Source of the DNA: Promicromonospora sp. MEB111
GTDB lineage: Bacteria; Actinomycetota; Actinomycetes; Actinomycetales; Cellulomonadaceae
Reading direction: 5' to 3'
Length of the DNA: 64,000 nucleotides
Assembly: GCF_030209445.1 (NCBI RefSeq)
Contig: NZ_JARVSD010000007.1
Coordinates: 186,001-250,000 of the forward strand
In this document: positions 1-8,155 of the stretch, piece after piece
Layout: every line of letters starts with the position of its first letter
Position numbering within the stretch: position 1 is the stretch's first letter
Made by a program: the position numbers and the translations under genes
Notes under the pieces: model-generated
The model's input: only the letters and a program-made list of their open reading frames with translations
Database searches by the model: none
What the model was told of the DNA's origin: nothing

Positions 1-1244
1 GTTGCCGCCTCGTCGCCAGACGGGCTCCCTGAGGTCGTCGTGCTCACCGGTTCTACGATCCCCGTGCTCCCCTCGGCCTGGATGCCGGGCGCGAACCGGT
101 CTCCCGGCAACAGCCGACCCGTCACGATGCCGGTCAGGCAGTCCGCACGGAGCTGACCCAGGGTGCGCTCCTCACCAGCGGTGTACCGGAGCTGGTGCGC
201 CATGTCGTCCACGACACCCCAGACAGCCGCCGCGTCCACCGCAGGCAGGTACGCCGACAGCCACCCCATGTCGTTCTCCGCCCGGTCCAGCTGCACGTTG
301 CGGTCCAGGGCCGCGGCCCTGGCCGTCTCCTCGGCGCCGTGCCGGGCCTTCGCGAACGCCAGAAGCTTGTTCCGCAGCCACCGCCACGTCCGGTACGGGG
401 CCTGCGGCAGGTACCGGGCGATCGCCTCGGCACGCTCAGCCACCGTGAGCCGCGTAGCGGACCGCAACAGGGTGTGCGCCTTACGCACATCGATCCGACC
501 CTGAACCAACGCCGCAATCACCGTCGGATGCTCCGCACCCGACTCCGCCCGCACCACCACCTCGGACCCCTCGGCCTGTGTCACCACCAGCTCAGCCGTC
601 ACCTGCCCGACCAGCGATTCATGAGCCAACGGACTCGTCTCCCGCGCGGCCCGCTCCCCCACGACACGCGCCTGCACACCGGCCGCCCACGACTGCAGCC
701 GCACGCACGCGGCCACCAGGTCCGCGAGGGCGTCGTCGGACAGCGCGCCGAGCCGGGCCGAACCGGCCTCTGCGGCAGCGGAACCGGCAGCGGACTCGGC
801 GGGCGGTCCACCGGCGAGTTCGGCGCCTGTGCCACCGCATGGTGTGGCACCCAGCCCGGTGTACTCGGCGACCACGTGCGCCAGCTCGGCGCCCGGCGGT
901 CCGGCCAGAGCCTCCCGCAACACCTCGACCGGCCACACCGCCACGGGGCCGTGAGACAACGCCACGTCGGGCGCCCTGTCGAACCAGTCCGGCCCCGCAG
1001 GGACGTCCGGGGCGCGCTTAGGTTCACACTCGCCGAACAGCGCGTCACCCTCGGCGAACAATGCTGCGAGCCACGCGTCGTCAGGCATGCTGCCGTCCGC
1101 GAGATCGTCCGCACGCACGACGGGCGCCGTGGTCACGGCGTCATCGACCTGCCACGCCGCAGGGCGGCTCCGCACGGCCCTCCCACCGGGCCTGCGAGCG
1201 ACCCACGTCGCACGTGCCCCACCGGCGACCGACACCTTGTCCAT
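1..1244 (-). CDS. DUF222 / 13E12-repeat family protein, 3' end beyond window
   Basis: The minus-strand frame is open from 1244 to the window edge (about 414 residues, no stop). The stretch around residues 290-400 reads ARAAALDRNVQLDRAEND, then GWLSAYLPAVDAAAVW, then TLGQLRADCLTGIVTGRLL. This is the typical DUF222 pattern of actinobacterial 13E12-repeat proteins, which usually end in an HNH nuclease domain; that part would lie left of base 1 and is not seen. The ATG at 1244 is preferred because GGGAGGGGG lies just upstream; an in-frame ATG at 1265 has no such site. Family members are numerous and poorly characterised, and a nuclease role is only inferred. Several long frames on the opposite strand are shadows of this gene. 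Confidence 0.75.
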   Translation of the reverse strand, partial: MDKVSVAGGARATWVARRPGGRAVRSRPAAWQVDDAVTTAPVVRADDLADGSMPDDAWLAALFAEGDALFGECEPKRAPDVPAGPDWFDRAPDVALSHGPVAVWPVEVLREALAGPPGAELAHVVAEYTGLGATPCGGTGAELAGGPPAESAAGSAAAEAGSARLGALSDDALADLVAACVRLQSWAAGVQARVVGERAARETSPLAHESLVGQVTAELVVTQAEGSEVVVRAESGAEHPTVIAALVQGRIDVRKAHTLLRSATRLTVAERAEAIARYLPQAPYRTWRWLRNKLLAFAKARHGAEETARAAALDRNVQLDRAENDMGWLSAYLPAVDAAAVWGVVDDMAHQLRYTAGEERTLGQLRADCLTGIVTGRLLPGDRFAPGIQAEGSTGIVEPVSTTTSGSPSGDEAA

Positions 1245-1605
1245 GCCGCCACCCCCTCCCACCATAACGTCCAACCATCGCGAGCATTCGACCCAACACT
1301 TGTACGACCATAGGCCCAGCCACTGACACCCGCTCGTTGTTCTGCCCGCCGCGTAAACGAGGCCGGTCGACAAGTGCGACGTCGTCACGACCATGCCCTC
1401 ACAGCGACGGAAGGCCGTCCAGGCCCCGGCGGGCGTCACGGCTGCGGCAGAAGGCGCGCAGCGGCACGATGCCGTACCGCCGGCAGGGTCCGACACGGCG
1501 AAGCCCTTTGTGGTTCCATCTCCATCACCATCACGAAGCTAGCCAGTCAGCCAGCCGGCGAACACGCTCACCGGCCCTCACCGGCGCAGCCCCCAGGAGG
1601 CCTCG
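1245..1605. other. Intergenic region, no gene supported
   Basis: This divergent spacer lies between the DUF222 gene and the deoxyribosyltransferase-like gene. Short frames here have no recognisable content. It must hold the promoters of both genes, but no -35/-10 pair stood out. AGGAGG at about 1596-1600 is the ribosome binding site of the downstream gene. Confidence 0.5.
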
Positions 1606-1932
1606 TTGGAAACCCGCCCGCAGATCGTGTGCCTGTGCGGCTCGACCCGGTTCGCTCAGGAGTTCCGCGCGGTGAACCGTGACCTCACGCTCGCCGGGAC
1701 GATCGTCGTCGCGCCCGGTGTGTTCGAGCACGCCGGCGACCGGATCACCGACGAGCAGAAGGCTGCGCTGGACGCACTGCACCTCGCGAAGATCGACCTC
1801 GCCGACCGCGTCCTGGTGGTCAACCCGGGCGGGTACGTCGGAGAGTCCACGCGACGCGAGATCCGCTATGCACACCAGACCGGGAAGCCGGTGGAGTACA
1901 CCCACGCACCCGACTCCGCCGTCGCCCCCTGA
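1606..1932 (+). CDS. Nucleoside 2-deoxyribosyltransferase-like small protein
   Basis: This is a 108-residue protein starting at TTG, chosen because AGGAGG sits 6-8 nt upstream and the conserved N-terminus begins immediately (IVCLCGSTRF at about residues 7-16). It ends with KIDLADRVLVVNPGGYVGESTRREI. CGSTRF plus the ADxVLVxNxxGYxGxST block is typical of a small deoxyribosyltransferase-superfamily group that is common in actinobacteria and their phages. Members have the nucleotide-sugar-binding fold, but their substrate is generally unknown. It ends 7 bp before the convergent P-type ATPase gene. A role in nucleotide salvage or modification is inference. Confidence 0.7.
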   Translation: METRPQIVCLCGSTRFAQEFRAVNRDLTLAGTIVVAPGVFEHAGDRITDEQKAALDALHLAKIDLADRVLVVNPGGYVGESTRREIRYAHQTGKPVEYTHAPDSAVAP

Positions 1933-1939
1933 CCAGGGC

Positions 1940-4810
1940 TCACCCGACCGGTCGCTGCCGCCACCGCCACACCAGCTTCCGCAGCTCGTCGAACCACAGC
2001 ACCGACGACGCCATGCCGACCGCCACCGCCCAGTGCGCCAGGTCGAGACCGGCGGTGCCGAAGGCCACCTGGAGGAACGGCACCTCCACGACGGCCACCT
2101 GGAGCAGCACCCCCAGCCCGATCGCGCCCCAGAGCCACCGGTTCACGAACATGCGATGGAACGCGCTCGTGGTCTCGGAGCGGGAGTTGAGCACGTTGAA
2201 GAGCTGGGCCAGGACGAGGGTGGTGAACCCGGCGGTGCGGGCCACGGTGAGGTCGTCGCTCCCCTCGACCAGGCCGCCGGGCAGGAAGATGTCGATGGTC
2301 AGCAGGGTGGCGACGCCCATGACGAGCCCGATGCTCAGCACGCCGGTCCACATGCGGGCGTCGATGATCCGCTCGTGCGAGCCGCGCGGCGGCCGCGCCA
2401 TCACGTCGTCGGTCTCCGGGTCCACGCCCATCGCGAGCGCCGGCCCGGAGTCGGTGACGAGGTTGATCCACAGGATCTGGGTGGCCAGCAGCGGCACGAC
2501 GACGGCCTCGCCCCCGGCGGCCCCCTCCAGGCCGACCACTCCGGCCAGCACCACGCCGAGCAGCACCGTGCACACCTCGCCCATGTTCGAGGAGAGCAGG
2601 TAGCGCAAGAACTTCTTGATGTTGTCGAAGATGATCCGGCCCTGGCGCACGGCCGCGACGATCGTGGCGAAGTTGTCGTCGCCGAGGATCATCTTGGCCG
2701 ACTCCTTGGTCACCTCGGTCCCGGTGATGCCCATGGCCACGCCGATGTCGGCGGTCTTCAGCGCCGGGGCGTCGTTCACGCCGTCGCCGGTCATCGCCAC
2801 CACGTGCCCGTCGGCCTGGAGCGCGTCGACGATCTGCAGCTTGTTCTGCGGGGCCACGCGTGCGTAGACCGAGACGCCGCGGGTGGTCTCGCGCAGCCCG
2901 GCGGCGTCCAGGCGGTCCAGCTCGGTGCCGGTGACCGCGCGAGCGCCCGGCTCGACGATGCCCAGGTCGCCCGCGATCCGGGTGGCCGTGACCGGGTGGT
3001 CGCCGGTGATCATCATGACGCGGATGCCGGCCCGGCGGGCCTCGGCCACCGCGGGCGCGACCTCGGGGCGGGGCGGGTCGATGATGCCGACCACGCCCAG
3101 GTAGACCAGGTCGGACTCGTGCTCCTCGAGCCCCTCGGGCCCGGTGTCCTCGGGGACCCGCCGGTAGGCCACGCCGAGCGTGCGGTACGCCTGCCGGGAG
3201 AGGCGCTCGACGTCGGCGAGCGCCTGGGCCCGCCGGTCGTCGTCGAGCAGGACCGTCTCGTCGCCGACCTGCACGTCGGTGCAGCGCGGCAGGAGCACGT
3301 CGGGCGCGCCCTTGGTGACGAGCGCCCAGGCGCCGTCGCCGGGCGGGTCCACGAGCGCGGACATGAGCTTGCGCTCGGACGTGAACGGCACCTCGCCGCG
3401 CCGTTCGAAGCCGGCGACGCGGTCCACGGTGCCGGCGAGCTTGTGCGCGGCCACGAGGAAGGCGGCCTCGGTGGGGTCGCCCTGGACGGTCCATTCGCCG
3501 TCGGTCTCGACGAGCTGGGCGTCGTTGGCGAGGGAGCCGCCGCCGAGCACCATGACCGCCTCCCGGGTGAGCCGCTCGTCCGTCAGGGGCACGGCACCGT
3601 CGTCGTCGCCGGCCCCGGCGCCGGAGCCGTCCCCGCGCGTCAGCGCCTCCCCGTCCGGGCGGTAGCCGACGCCGGTGAGCGTGACCTCGCCCGACGCGGT
3701 GACCACCCGCTGGATGGTCATCTCGTTCTTGGTCAGGGTGCCGGTCTTGTCCGACGCGATGACGGACGCCGAGCCGAGCGTCTCGGCGGAGTGCAGCTTC
3801 TTGACGACGGCGTTGCGGCGCGCCATGGCCTGCACGCCGACGGCGAGGACCACGGACAGGATGGCGGGCAGCCCCTCGGGCACGGCGGCCACGGCGAGCG
3901 AGACGCCGAGCAGCAGCACGGTGACGAGGTCGGCCGGGGTGCGGACCTCGTTGACCACGGCCGCCAGCACCATCACGACCACGGCGATGCCGATCACCGT
4001 GAGACCGAGCACCCGGCTGACGTGCGCGATCTCGCGCTGCAGCGGGGTGACCTCCTCCTCGGTCGAGTCGAGCAGCCGGGCGATGTCGCCCATCTGGGTG
4101 CTCATGCCGGTGGCCACGACGACGGCGCGCCCGACGCCCTGGGCCACGGCGGTGCCCTTGTAGACCATGTCGAACCGGTCGCCCAGCGGCGCCGGGGCCA
4201 CGAGCGCCGCGGCGTCCTTGAGCACCGCCTCGCTCTCGCCCGTCAGCGAGGACTCCTGGACGCGCAGGGCGGTCGCGCTGAGCAGGCGGGCGTCCGCGCC
4301 GACGGCGTCCCCCTCGGCCAGGACCAGGACGTCGCCACGCACGAGCTCGGCCGACCGCACCGTGACCCGGCGCCCGTCGCGCAGCACCGTGGACATCGCC
4401 TCGGTCATGGACCGCAGCGCCGCGACGGCACTCTCGGCCTTGCTCTCCTGGACCAGGCCGAGCACGGCGTTGAGCACCACGATGGCGGCGATCACGACGG
4501 CGTCCACGGGCACGCCGTGCGCGTCCTCGACCCACCAGACGGCGAGCGAGATGGCCACCGCCACGAGCAGCAGCGCCACGAGCGGGTCCTGGAACTGGTC
4601 CAGCACCTTGCGCCACAGCGGCACGGGTGGCCGCGAGCGCAGCTCGTTGGGGCCGTCGGCGGCCAGGCGGCGGGCCGCCTCGGCTCCGGTCAGCCCGGTG
4701 GTGGGGTCGACGCCGAGGTCGGCGGCGACGTCGTCGGCCTCCCGGACCGACGGGTCCGGTGCGGGCATCGGGACGGACGGCGGCGGGACGCGCTGCTGCG
4801 AGGTGGCCAC
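1940..4810 (-). CDS. P2-type cation-transporting ATPase (calcium-pump type)
   Basis: A 956-residue membrane pump with every P-type ATPase landmark. The N-terminal cation ATPase domain is at about 25-90. The actuator TGES is at 190-193. M4 carries PEGL at 311-314, the Ca2+/P2A signature. The phosphorylation motif DKTGTLT is at 354-360 (Asp354), followed by TGDHPVTA, the hinge TGDGVNDAP, and NLVTD in M6. It should export a divalent or monovalent cation, most likely Ca2+, across the cytoplasmic membrane using ATP; Na+ or Mn2+ cannot be excluded from sequence alone. The length is normal for the family. It appears monocistronic and is convergent with the upstream small gene. Confidence 0.93.
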   Translation of the reverse strand: MATSQQRVPPPSVPMPAPDPSVREADDVAADLGVDPTTGLTGAEAARRLAADGPNELRSRPPVPLWRKVLDQFQDPLVALLLVAVAISLAVWWVEDAHGVPVDAVVIAAIVVLNAVLGLVQESKAESAVAALRSMTEAMSTVLRDGRRVTVRSAELVRGDVLVLAEGDAVGADARLLSATALRVQESSLTGESEAVLKDAAALVAPAPLGDRFDMVYKGTAVAQGVGRAVVVATGMSTQMGDIARLLDSTEEEVTPLQREIAHVSRVLGLTVIGIAVVVMVLAAVVNEVRTPADLVTVLLLGVSLAVAAVPEGLPAILSVVLAVGVQAMARRNAVVKKLHSAETLGSASVIASDKTGTLTKNEMTIQRVVTASGEVTLTGVGYRPDGEALTRGDGSGAGAGDDDGAVPLTDERLTREAVMVLGGGSLANDAQLVETDGEWTVQGDPTEAAFLVAAHKLAGTVDRVAGFERRGEVPFTSERKLMSALVDPPGDGAWALVTKGAPDVLLPRCTDVQVGDETVLLDDDRRAQALADVERLSRQAYRTLGVAYRRVPEDTGPEGLEEHESDLVYLGVVGIIDPPRPEVAPAVAEARRAGIRVMMITGDHPVTATRIAGDLGIVEPGARAVTGTELDRLDAAGLRETTRGVSVYARVAPQNKLQIVDALQADGHVVAMTGDGVNDAPALKTADIGVAMGITGTEVTKESAKMILGDDNFATIVAAVRQGRIIFDNIKKFLRYLLSSNMGEVCTVLLGVVLAGVVGLEGAAGGEAVVVPLLATQILWINLVTDSGPALAMGVDPETDDVMARPPRGSHERIIDARMWTGVLSIGLVMGVATLLTIDIFLPGGLVEGSDDLTVARTAGFTTLVLAQLFNVLNSRSETTSAFHRMFVNRWLWGAIGLGVLLQVAVVEVPFLQVAFGTAGLDLAHWAVAVGMASSVLWFDELRKLVWRWRQRPVG

Positions 4811-4948
4811 AGTCGATCATGCATCGGGGGCGCCGCGTGCGCGCGGCTCAGCAGGACGGATGGTCCTCCGGTGCTGGGGCACGTCCACGCCCAGCAGGTC
4901 GCCAGGTCGACCCACTGCGGCTCCTCGGTGAATCAGCCGCGCGGCGAC

Positions 4949-6793
4949 TCACCGCGGGCCGGCGGGGACCAGCACGTCGCCCATGTCCCCCTCGCGCCAC
5001 TGCGCCAGCACCCGGTGGAAGGCGACCGGCCCGGGGCTGTACGACGTCGGCGCGCCGCCCTTCCGCGTGCCCTCGCCGTTGTAGTACCCGGGCGTGCACT
5101 CGCCCAGGAACGCCGAGTTGTCCTGTCCCTCGCCCGCCTGCGCGATGGTGGCGGCCCAGGCGTCCTGCGCCTCCACGGTCGGCTCCACGTACCGCGCCCC
5201 GGTCTTGGCGGCGCGGGCGACGACGGCGGCGATGTGCCCGGCCTGCTCCTGCAGGATGTGCACGAAGTTCACCGAGTTGGCGTTCTGTGCCGCGCCCAGG
5301 TGGAACAGGTTGGGGAACCCGTGGGTGTAGAAGCCGTGCAGCGTGCGCGGGCCGCGCGCCCAGGCGCCCAGCAGCGGGGCGCCGCCGCGCCCGAGGACCG
5401 GAAGCGTGCCGGACACCACGCCCGAGACCCCGACCTCGAAGCCGGTGGCGAAGATGACGCAGTCCACCTCGTACTCGTCCTCGCCCACCACCACCGCGTT
5501 CTGGGTCATCCGGGTCACGCCGCCGTGGTCGGCGGTGTCCACGAGCGTCACGTTCGGCCGGTTGAACGACTGCAGGTACTGGTCGCTGAACCCCGGGCGC
5601 TTGCACATGTACCGGTACCAGGGCTTGAGCGCCGCGGCGGTGGCGGGGTCGGTGACCACCTCGTCGACCCGGGCCCGGATCTGGTTCATCTTGACGAAGT
5701 CCGCCAGCTCGTCGAGCCGCTCGCGCTCGGCCGGGTCGAGGGTCGTGTCCACCGCGCCGGTGATCATCTGGCGCTGCAGCCGCGCGGTGCCGGTCCAGCC
5801 GTCCCCCGTCAGGTCCTCCGCGACGTCCTCCCCCGCCAGGATCGCCAGGAAGTTCTCCATCCGCTCGCGCTGCCAGCCTGGCCTGAGGCCGGCCGCCCAC
5901 GCCGGGTCGGTGGGCCGGTTGTCACGCACGTCCACCGACGACGGCGTCCGCTGCAGCACGTACAGGTGCGCCGCGTCCCGGGCGACGTGCGGGATCGCCT
6001 GCAGGCCCGTGGCCCCGGTGCCGATCACGGCGACACGCTTGTCGGCGAGGCCGGTCAGGCCGCCGTCCGCCGTGCCGCCGGTGTACCCGTAGTCCCAGCG
6101 GCTGGTGTGGAAGGTGTGGCCGCGGAAGTCCTCGATGCCCGGGATGCCGGGCAGCTTGGCCTGCGAGAGCGTGCCGGAGGAGACCACGACGTGCCGGGCC
6201 CGCATCGTGTCGCCGCGGTCGGTCCGCACCAGCCACTCGTCGGCGGCGTCGTCCCAGCGCAGCTCCGTGACGCGCGTGTGAAAGACGGCGTCCCGGTACA
6301 GCCCGTAGTGCTCGGCGATCCGCACAGCGTGCTGCCGGATCTCCTCGCCGGGCGCGTACCGCCACTTCGGCACGTAGCCCGTCTCCTCCAGCAGCGGCAT
6401 GTACACGTACGACTCGATGTCGCAGTGGATGCCCGGGTACCGGTTCCAGTACCAGGTGCCGCCGAAGTCGCCCGCCTCGTCCATCATCCGCAGCGACTCG
6501 ACGCCGGCCTCCCGCAGCCGGGCCCCGGTGAGCAGGCCGCCGAACCCGCCGCCCACCACCAGCACCTCGACCCGGTCGGTCAGCGGCTCCCGCTCGACCC
6601 GCTCGGTGTACGGGTCCTTCGCGTAGTAGCCGAACTCCCCCGCGGCGCGCCGGTACTGCGCCGTGCCGTCCGGCCGGACGCGCCGGTCCCGCTCGTGGCG
6701 GTACCTCTCCCGCAGGGCGTCCGGGTCGAACCCCAGGCCGGTGGTGGCGGCATCGGTGTCGGTGCTGGTATCGGTGCTGGTCAGATGGGACAA
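4949..6793 (-). CDS. Baeyer-Villiger flavin monooxygenase
   Basis: This class B flavoprotein inserts oxygen next to a ketone carbonyl using NADPH and O2. The 614-residue reading starts at TTG 6793, chosen for AGAGG 7 nt upstream; the frame is open further but the upstream part enters the regulator gene. The FAD Rossmann motif is GGGFGG at 81-86 and the NADPH motif GTGATG at 258-263. The Baeyer-Villiger fingerprint FRGHTFHTSRWD (FxGxxxHxxxW) lies at 223-234. An N-terminal extension of about 70 residues precedes the first Rossmann fold, as in longer members of the family. The substrate cannot be read from sequence; cyclic, steroid or aryl ketones are possible. A divergent TetR gene with a palindrome between them suggests substrate-induced derepression. 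Confidence 0.93.
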   Translation of the reverse strand: MSHLTSTDTSTDTDAATTGLGFDPDALRERYRHERDRRVRPDGTAQYRRAAGEFGYYAKDPYTERVEREPLTDRVEVLVVGGGFGGLLTGARLREAGVESLRMMDEAGDFGGTWYWNRYPGIHCDIESYVYMPLLEETGYVPKWRYAPGEEIRQHAVRIAEHYGLYRDAVFHTRVTELRWDDAADEWLVRTDRGDTMRARHVVVSSGTLSQAKLPGIPGIEDFRGHTFHTSRWDYGYTGGTADGGLTGLADKRVAVIGTGATGLQAIPHVARDAAHLYVLQRTPSSVDVRDNRPTDPAWAAGLRPGWQRERMENFLAILAGEDVAEDLTGDGWTGTARLQRQMITGAVDTTLDPAERERLDELADFVKMNQIRARVDEVVTDPATAAALKPWYRYMCKRPGFSDQYLQSFNRPNVTLVDTADHGGVTRMTQNAVVVGEDEYEVDCVIFATGFEVGVSGVVSGTLPVLGRGGAPLLGAWARGPRTLHGFYTHGFPNLFHLGAAQNANSVNFVHILQEQAGHIAAVVARAAKTGARYVEPTVEAQDAWAATIAQAGEGQDNSAFLGECTPGYYNGEGTRKGGAPTSYSPGPVAFHRVLAQWREGDMGDVLVPAGPR

Positions 6794-6841
6794 GGCAGGG
6801 CCTCTCGTCAGCGGTTCGGCGGGTGTCCCCCGCCGACCACA

Positions 6842-6869
6842 TGAAAACGTACATCCATGTACGTTTTCA
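6842..6869. promoter_or_regulatory. Perfect 28-bp palindromic operator between monooxygenase and TetR genes
   Basis: Two perfectly complementary 13-nt arms, TGAAAACGTACAT and ATGTACGTTTTCA, flank a CC centre. It is AT-rich in an otherwise GC-rich spacer and lies about 50 bp from both start codons. The size and symmetry fit a TetR-family dimer or dimer pair controlling both genes. Binding is inferred. Confidence 0.8.
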
Positions 6870-6919
6870 ACCCCTGCTCCTGTGGCGTCCCGCACGGACC
6901 GGGCCGTTACCCTCGGCCC

Positions 6920-7519
6920 ATGGTGGTAGAACGCACGCGACGCGACGCCGCGCGCAACCGCGACCTGCTCGTGGCGGCGGCCCGCCGGGTGTTCGCCGAG
7001 CGCGGCCCGGACGTGCCGCTGGAGGAGATCGCGAGCGAGGCCGGCGTCAGCCGCACCACCCTGCACCGCCACTTCGAGAACCGGGAGGCGCTCGCCTCGG
7101 CCGTGCTGGAGCACAACGTCACGGACATCGAGGCCAGGGCCGCCGCCCTGGCCGACGCCGACGACGGCGCCGAGCGGCTGTTCCACTTCCTGCTCGACGT
7201 GCAGTTCGAGTCCCCGTGGCTCGCGCGCGTCGTCGCGGACGGCCGGATGCCCGGCACCGCCGACCTGGCCGCGCGGACGGCGGCCGCGCTGGACCCGCTG
7301 CTCGACCGGGCCCGGTCCCTCGGCCGGGTGCACCCCGGCGTCGGCACCGGGGACGTGCTGCTCACGCTGCCCATGGTGATGGCCGTCCAGGCCGCGGCCT
7401 CCGCGGCCGTGGAGTCGGCCGCCGTGGACGCCGCCGCCGGGGCACCGCCGCGTCTGGGCACGACCCGGGCGATCCTGCACCGGGGGCTGTTCACGACGGA
7501 GCCGCCGACGGCGGGGTGA
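6920..7519 (+). CDS. TetR-family transcriptional regulator
   Basis: The 199-residue reading starts at ATG 6920 (MVVERTRRDAARNRD). An earlier in-frame ATG at 6857 lies inside the operator palindrome and would add a low-complexity leader, so it was rejected. The helix-turn-helix is at about 30-55, with PLEEIASEAGVSRTTLHRHF followed by NREAL, the classic TetR pattern. The C-terminal ligand-binding half is Ala-rich and not diagnostic. The gene is divergent from the Baeyer-Villiger monooxygenase and most likely represses both promoters through the palindrome at 6842-6869. The inducer is unknown, probably a ketone or its precursor. Confidence 0.88.
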   Translation: MVVERTRRDAARNRDLLVAAARRVFAERGPDVPLEEIASEAGVSRTTLHRHFENREALASAVLEHNVTDIEARAAALADADDGAERLFHFLLDVQFESPWLARVVADGRMPGTADLAARTAAALDPLLDRARSLGRVHPGVGTGDVLLTLPMVMAVQAAASAAVESAAVDAAAGAPPRLGTTRAILHRGLFTTEPPTAG

Positions 7520-7598
7520 CGGTCACGCGGCCGGAACCGAGCGTGTCCAGAGCGTTGCCCCGCCGGCCCGTCCGGGGCCCCCTGCGGTCGAGGGTCGC

Positions 7599-8030
7599 CT
7601 AGTAGGCGGCGGCCTCGGCCTTGCGCTGCGGCCAGAGCGCGATGGCCAGCCCGGCCAGGACGCTCAGGGCGTGCAGCACGTTGTCGGCGGCGTTGATGTT
7701 GAGGAAGTTGATCTCGGGGTTGCCCACCGCGATCAGGCCGTACACGAACGCCGCCCCGTACCCGGCCACGAGCAGCCAGCCGAACGTCCGCGCCCGGCCG
7801 ATCGTGGACCACAGGCTGATCCCGAGCACCCCGATCAGGAGGTGCACGACGTTGTGCAGCGGGTTGACGGCGAACCCGAGCAGCGTCTGCTCGTGGTCGT
7901 GCTCGGCGAACCCGCTGAACCCGGTCACGAGGAACCCCGCGGCTCCCACCAGCAGGTAGACCGCGCCGATCGTCAGGGCGAGCCACTGGGACACCCCGCG
8001 AGTGCGCGTCGAGGACATGGATTGCGTCAT
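7599..8030 (-). CDS. DUF4383 family four-helix membrane protein
   Basis: A 143-residue protein with four hydrophobic segments. The NPLHNVVHLLIGVLGI block around residues 55-70 and NADNVLHALSVLAGL-like block near the C-terminus are the repeated N/H-rich motifs of DUF4383, a family widespread in actinobacteria. Function is unknown; it is an integral membrane protein. A second in-frame ATG lies four codons downstream. It appears to be a stand-alone gene between the TetR gene and the polyol operon. Confidence 0.8.
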   Translation of the reverse strand: MTQSMSSTRTRGVSQWLALTIGAVYLLVGAAGFLVTGFSGFAEHDHEQTLLGFAVNPLHNVVHLLIGVLGISLWSTIGRARTFGWLLVAGYGAAFVYGLIAVGNPEINFLNINAADNVLHALSVLAGLAIALWPQRKAEAAAY

Positions 8031-8155
8031 GGCGTTACTCCGTTCTGTTCGGCGTTCTCGCAGGTGGTTCGGAGCCGAGACAGGTCCGGATGGGCGGGTT
8101 CACGGCGACTTCTGCTCGACGAGCCCCGCCTCGTACGCGAGGATCGCCGCCTTCC

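Noticed and set aside
1679-6844. A 1721-codon plus-strand frame spanning the P-ATPase and monooxygenase genes
   Set aside because: No motif and extremely His/Arg/Gly-rich composition; both opposite-strand genes are complete and motif-rich.
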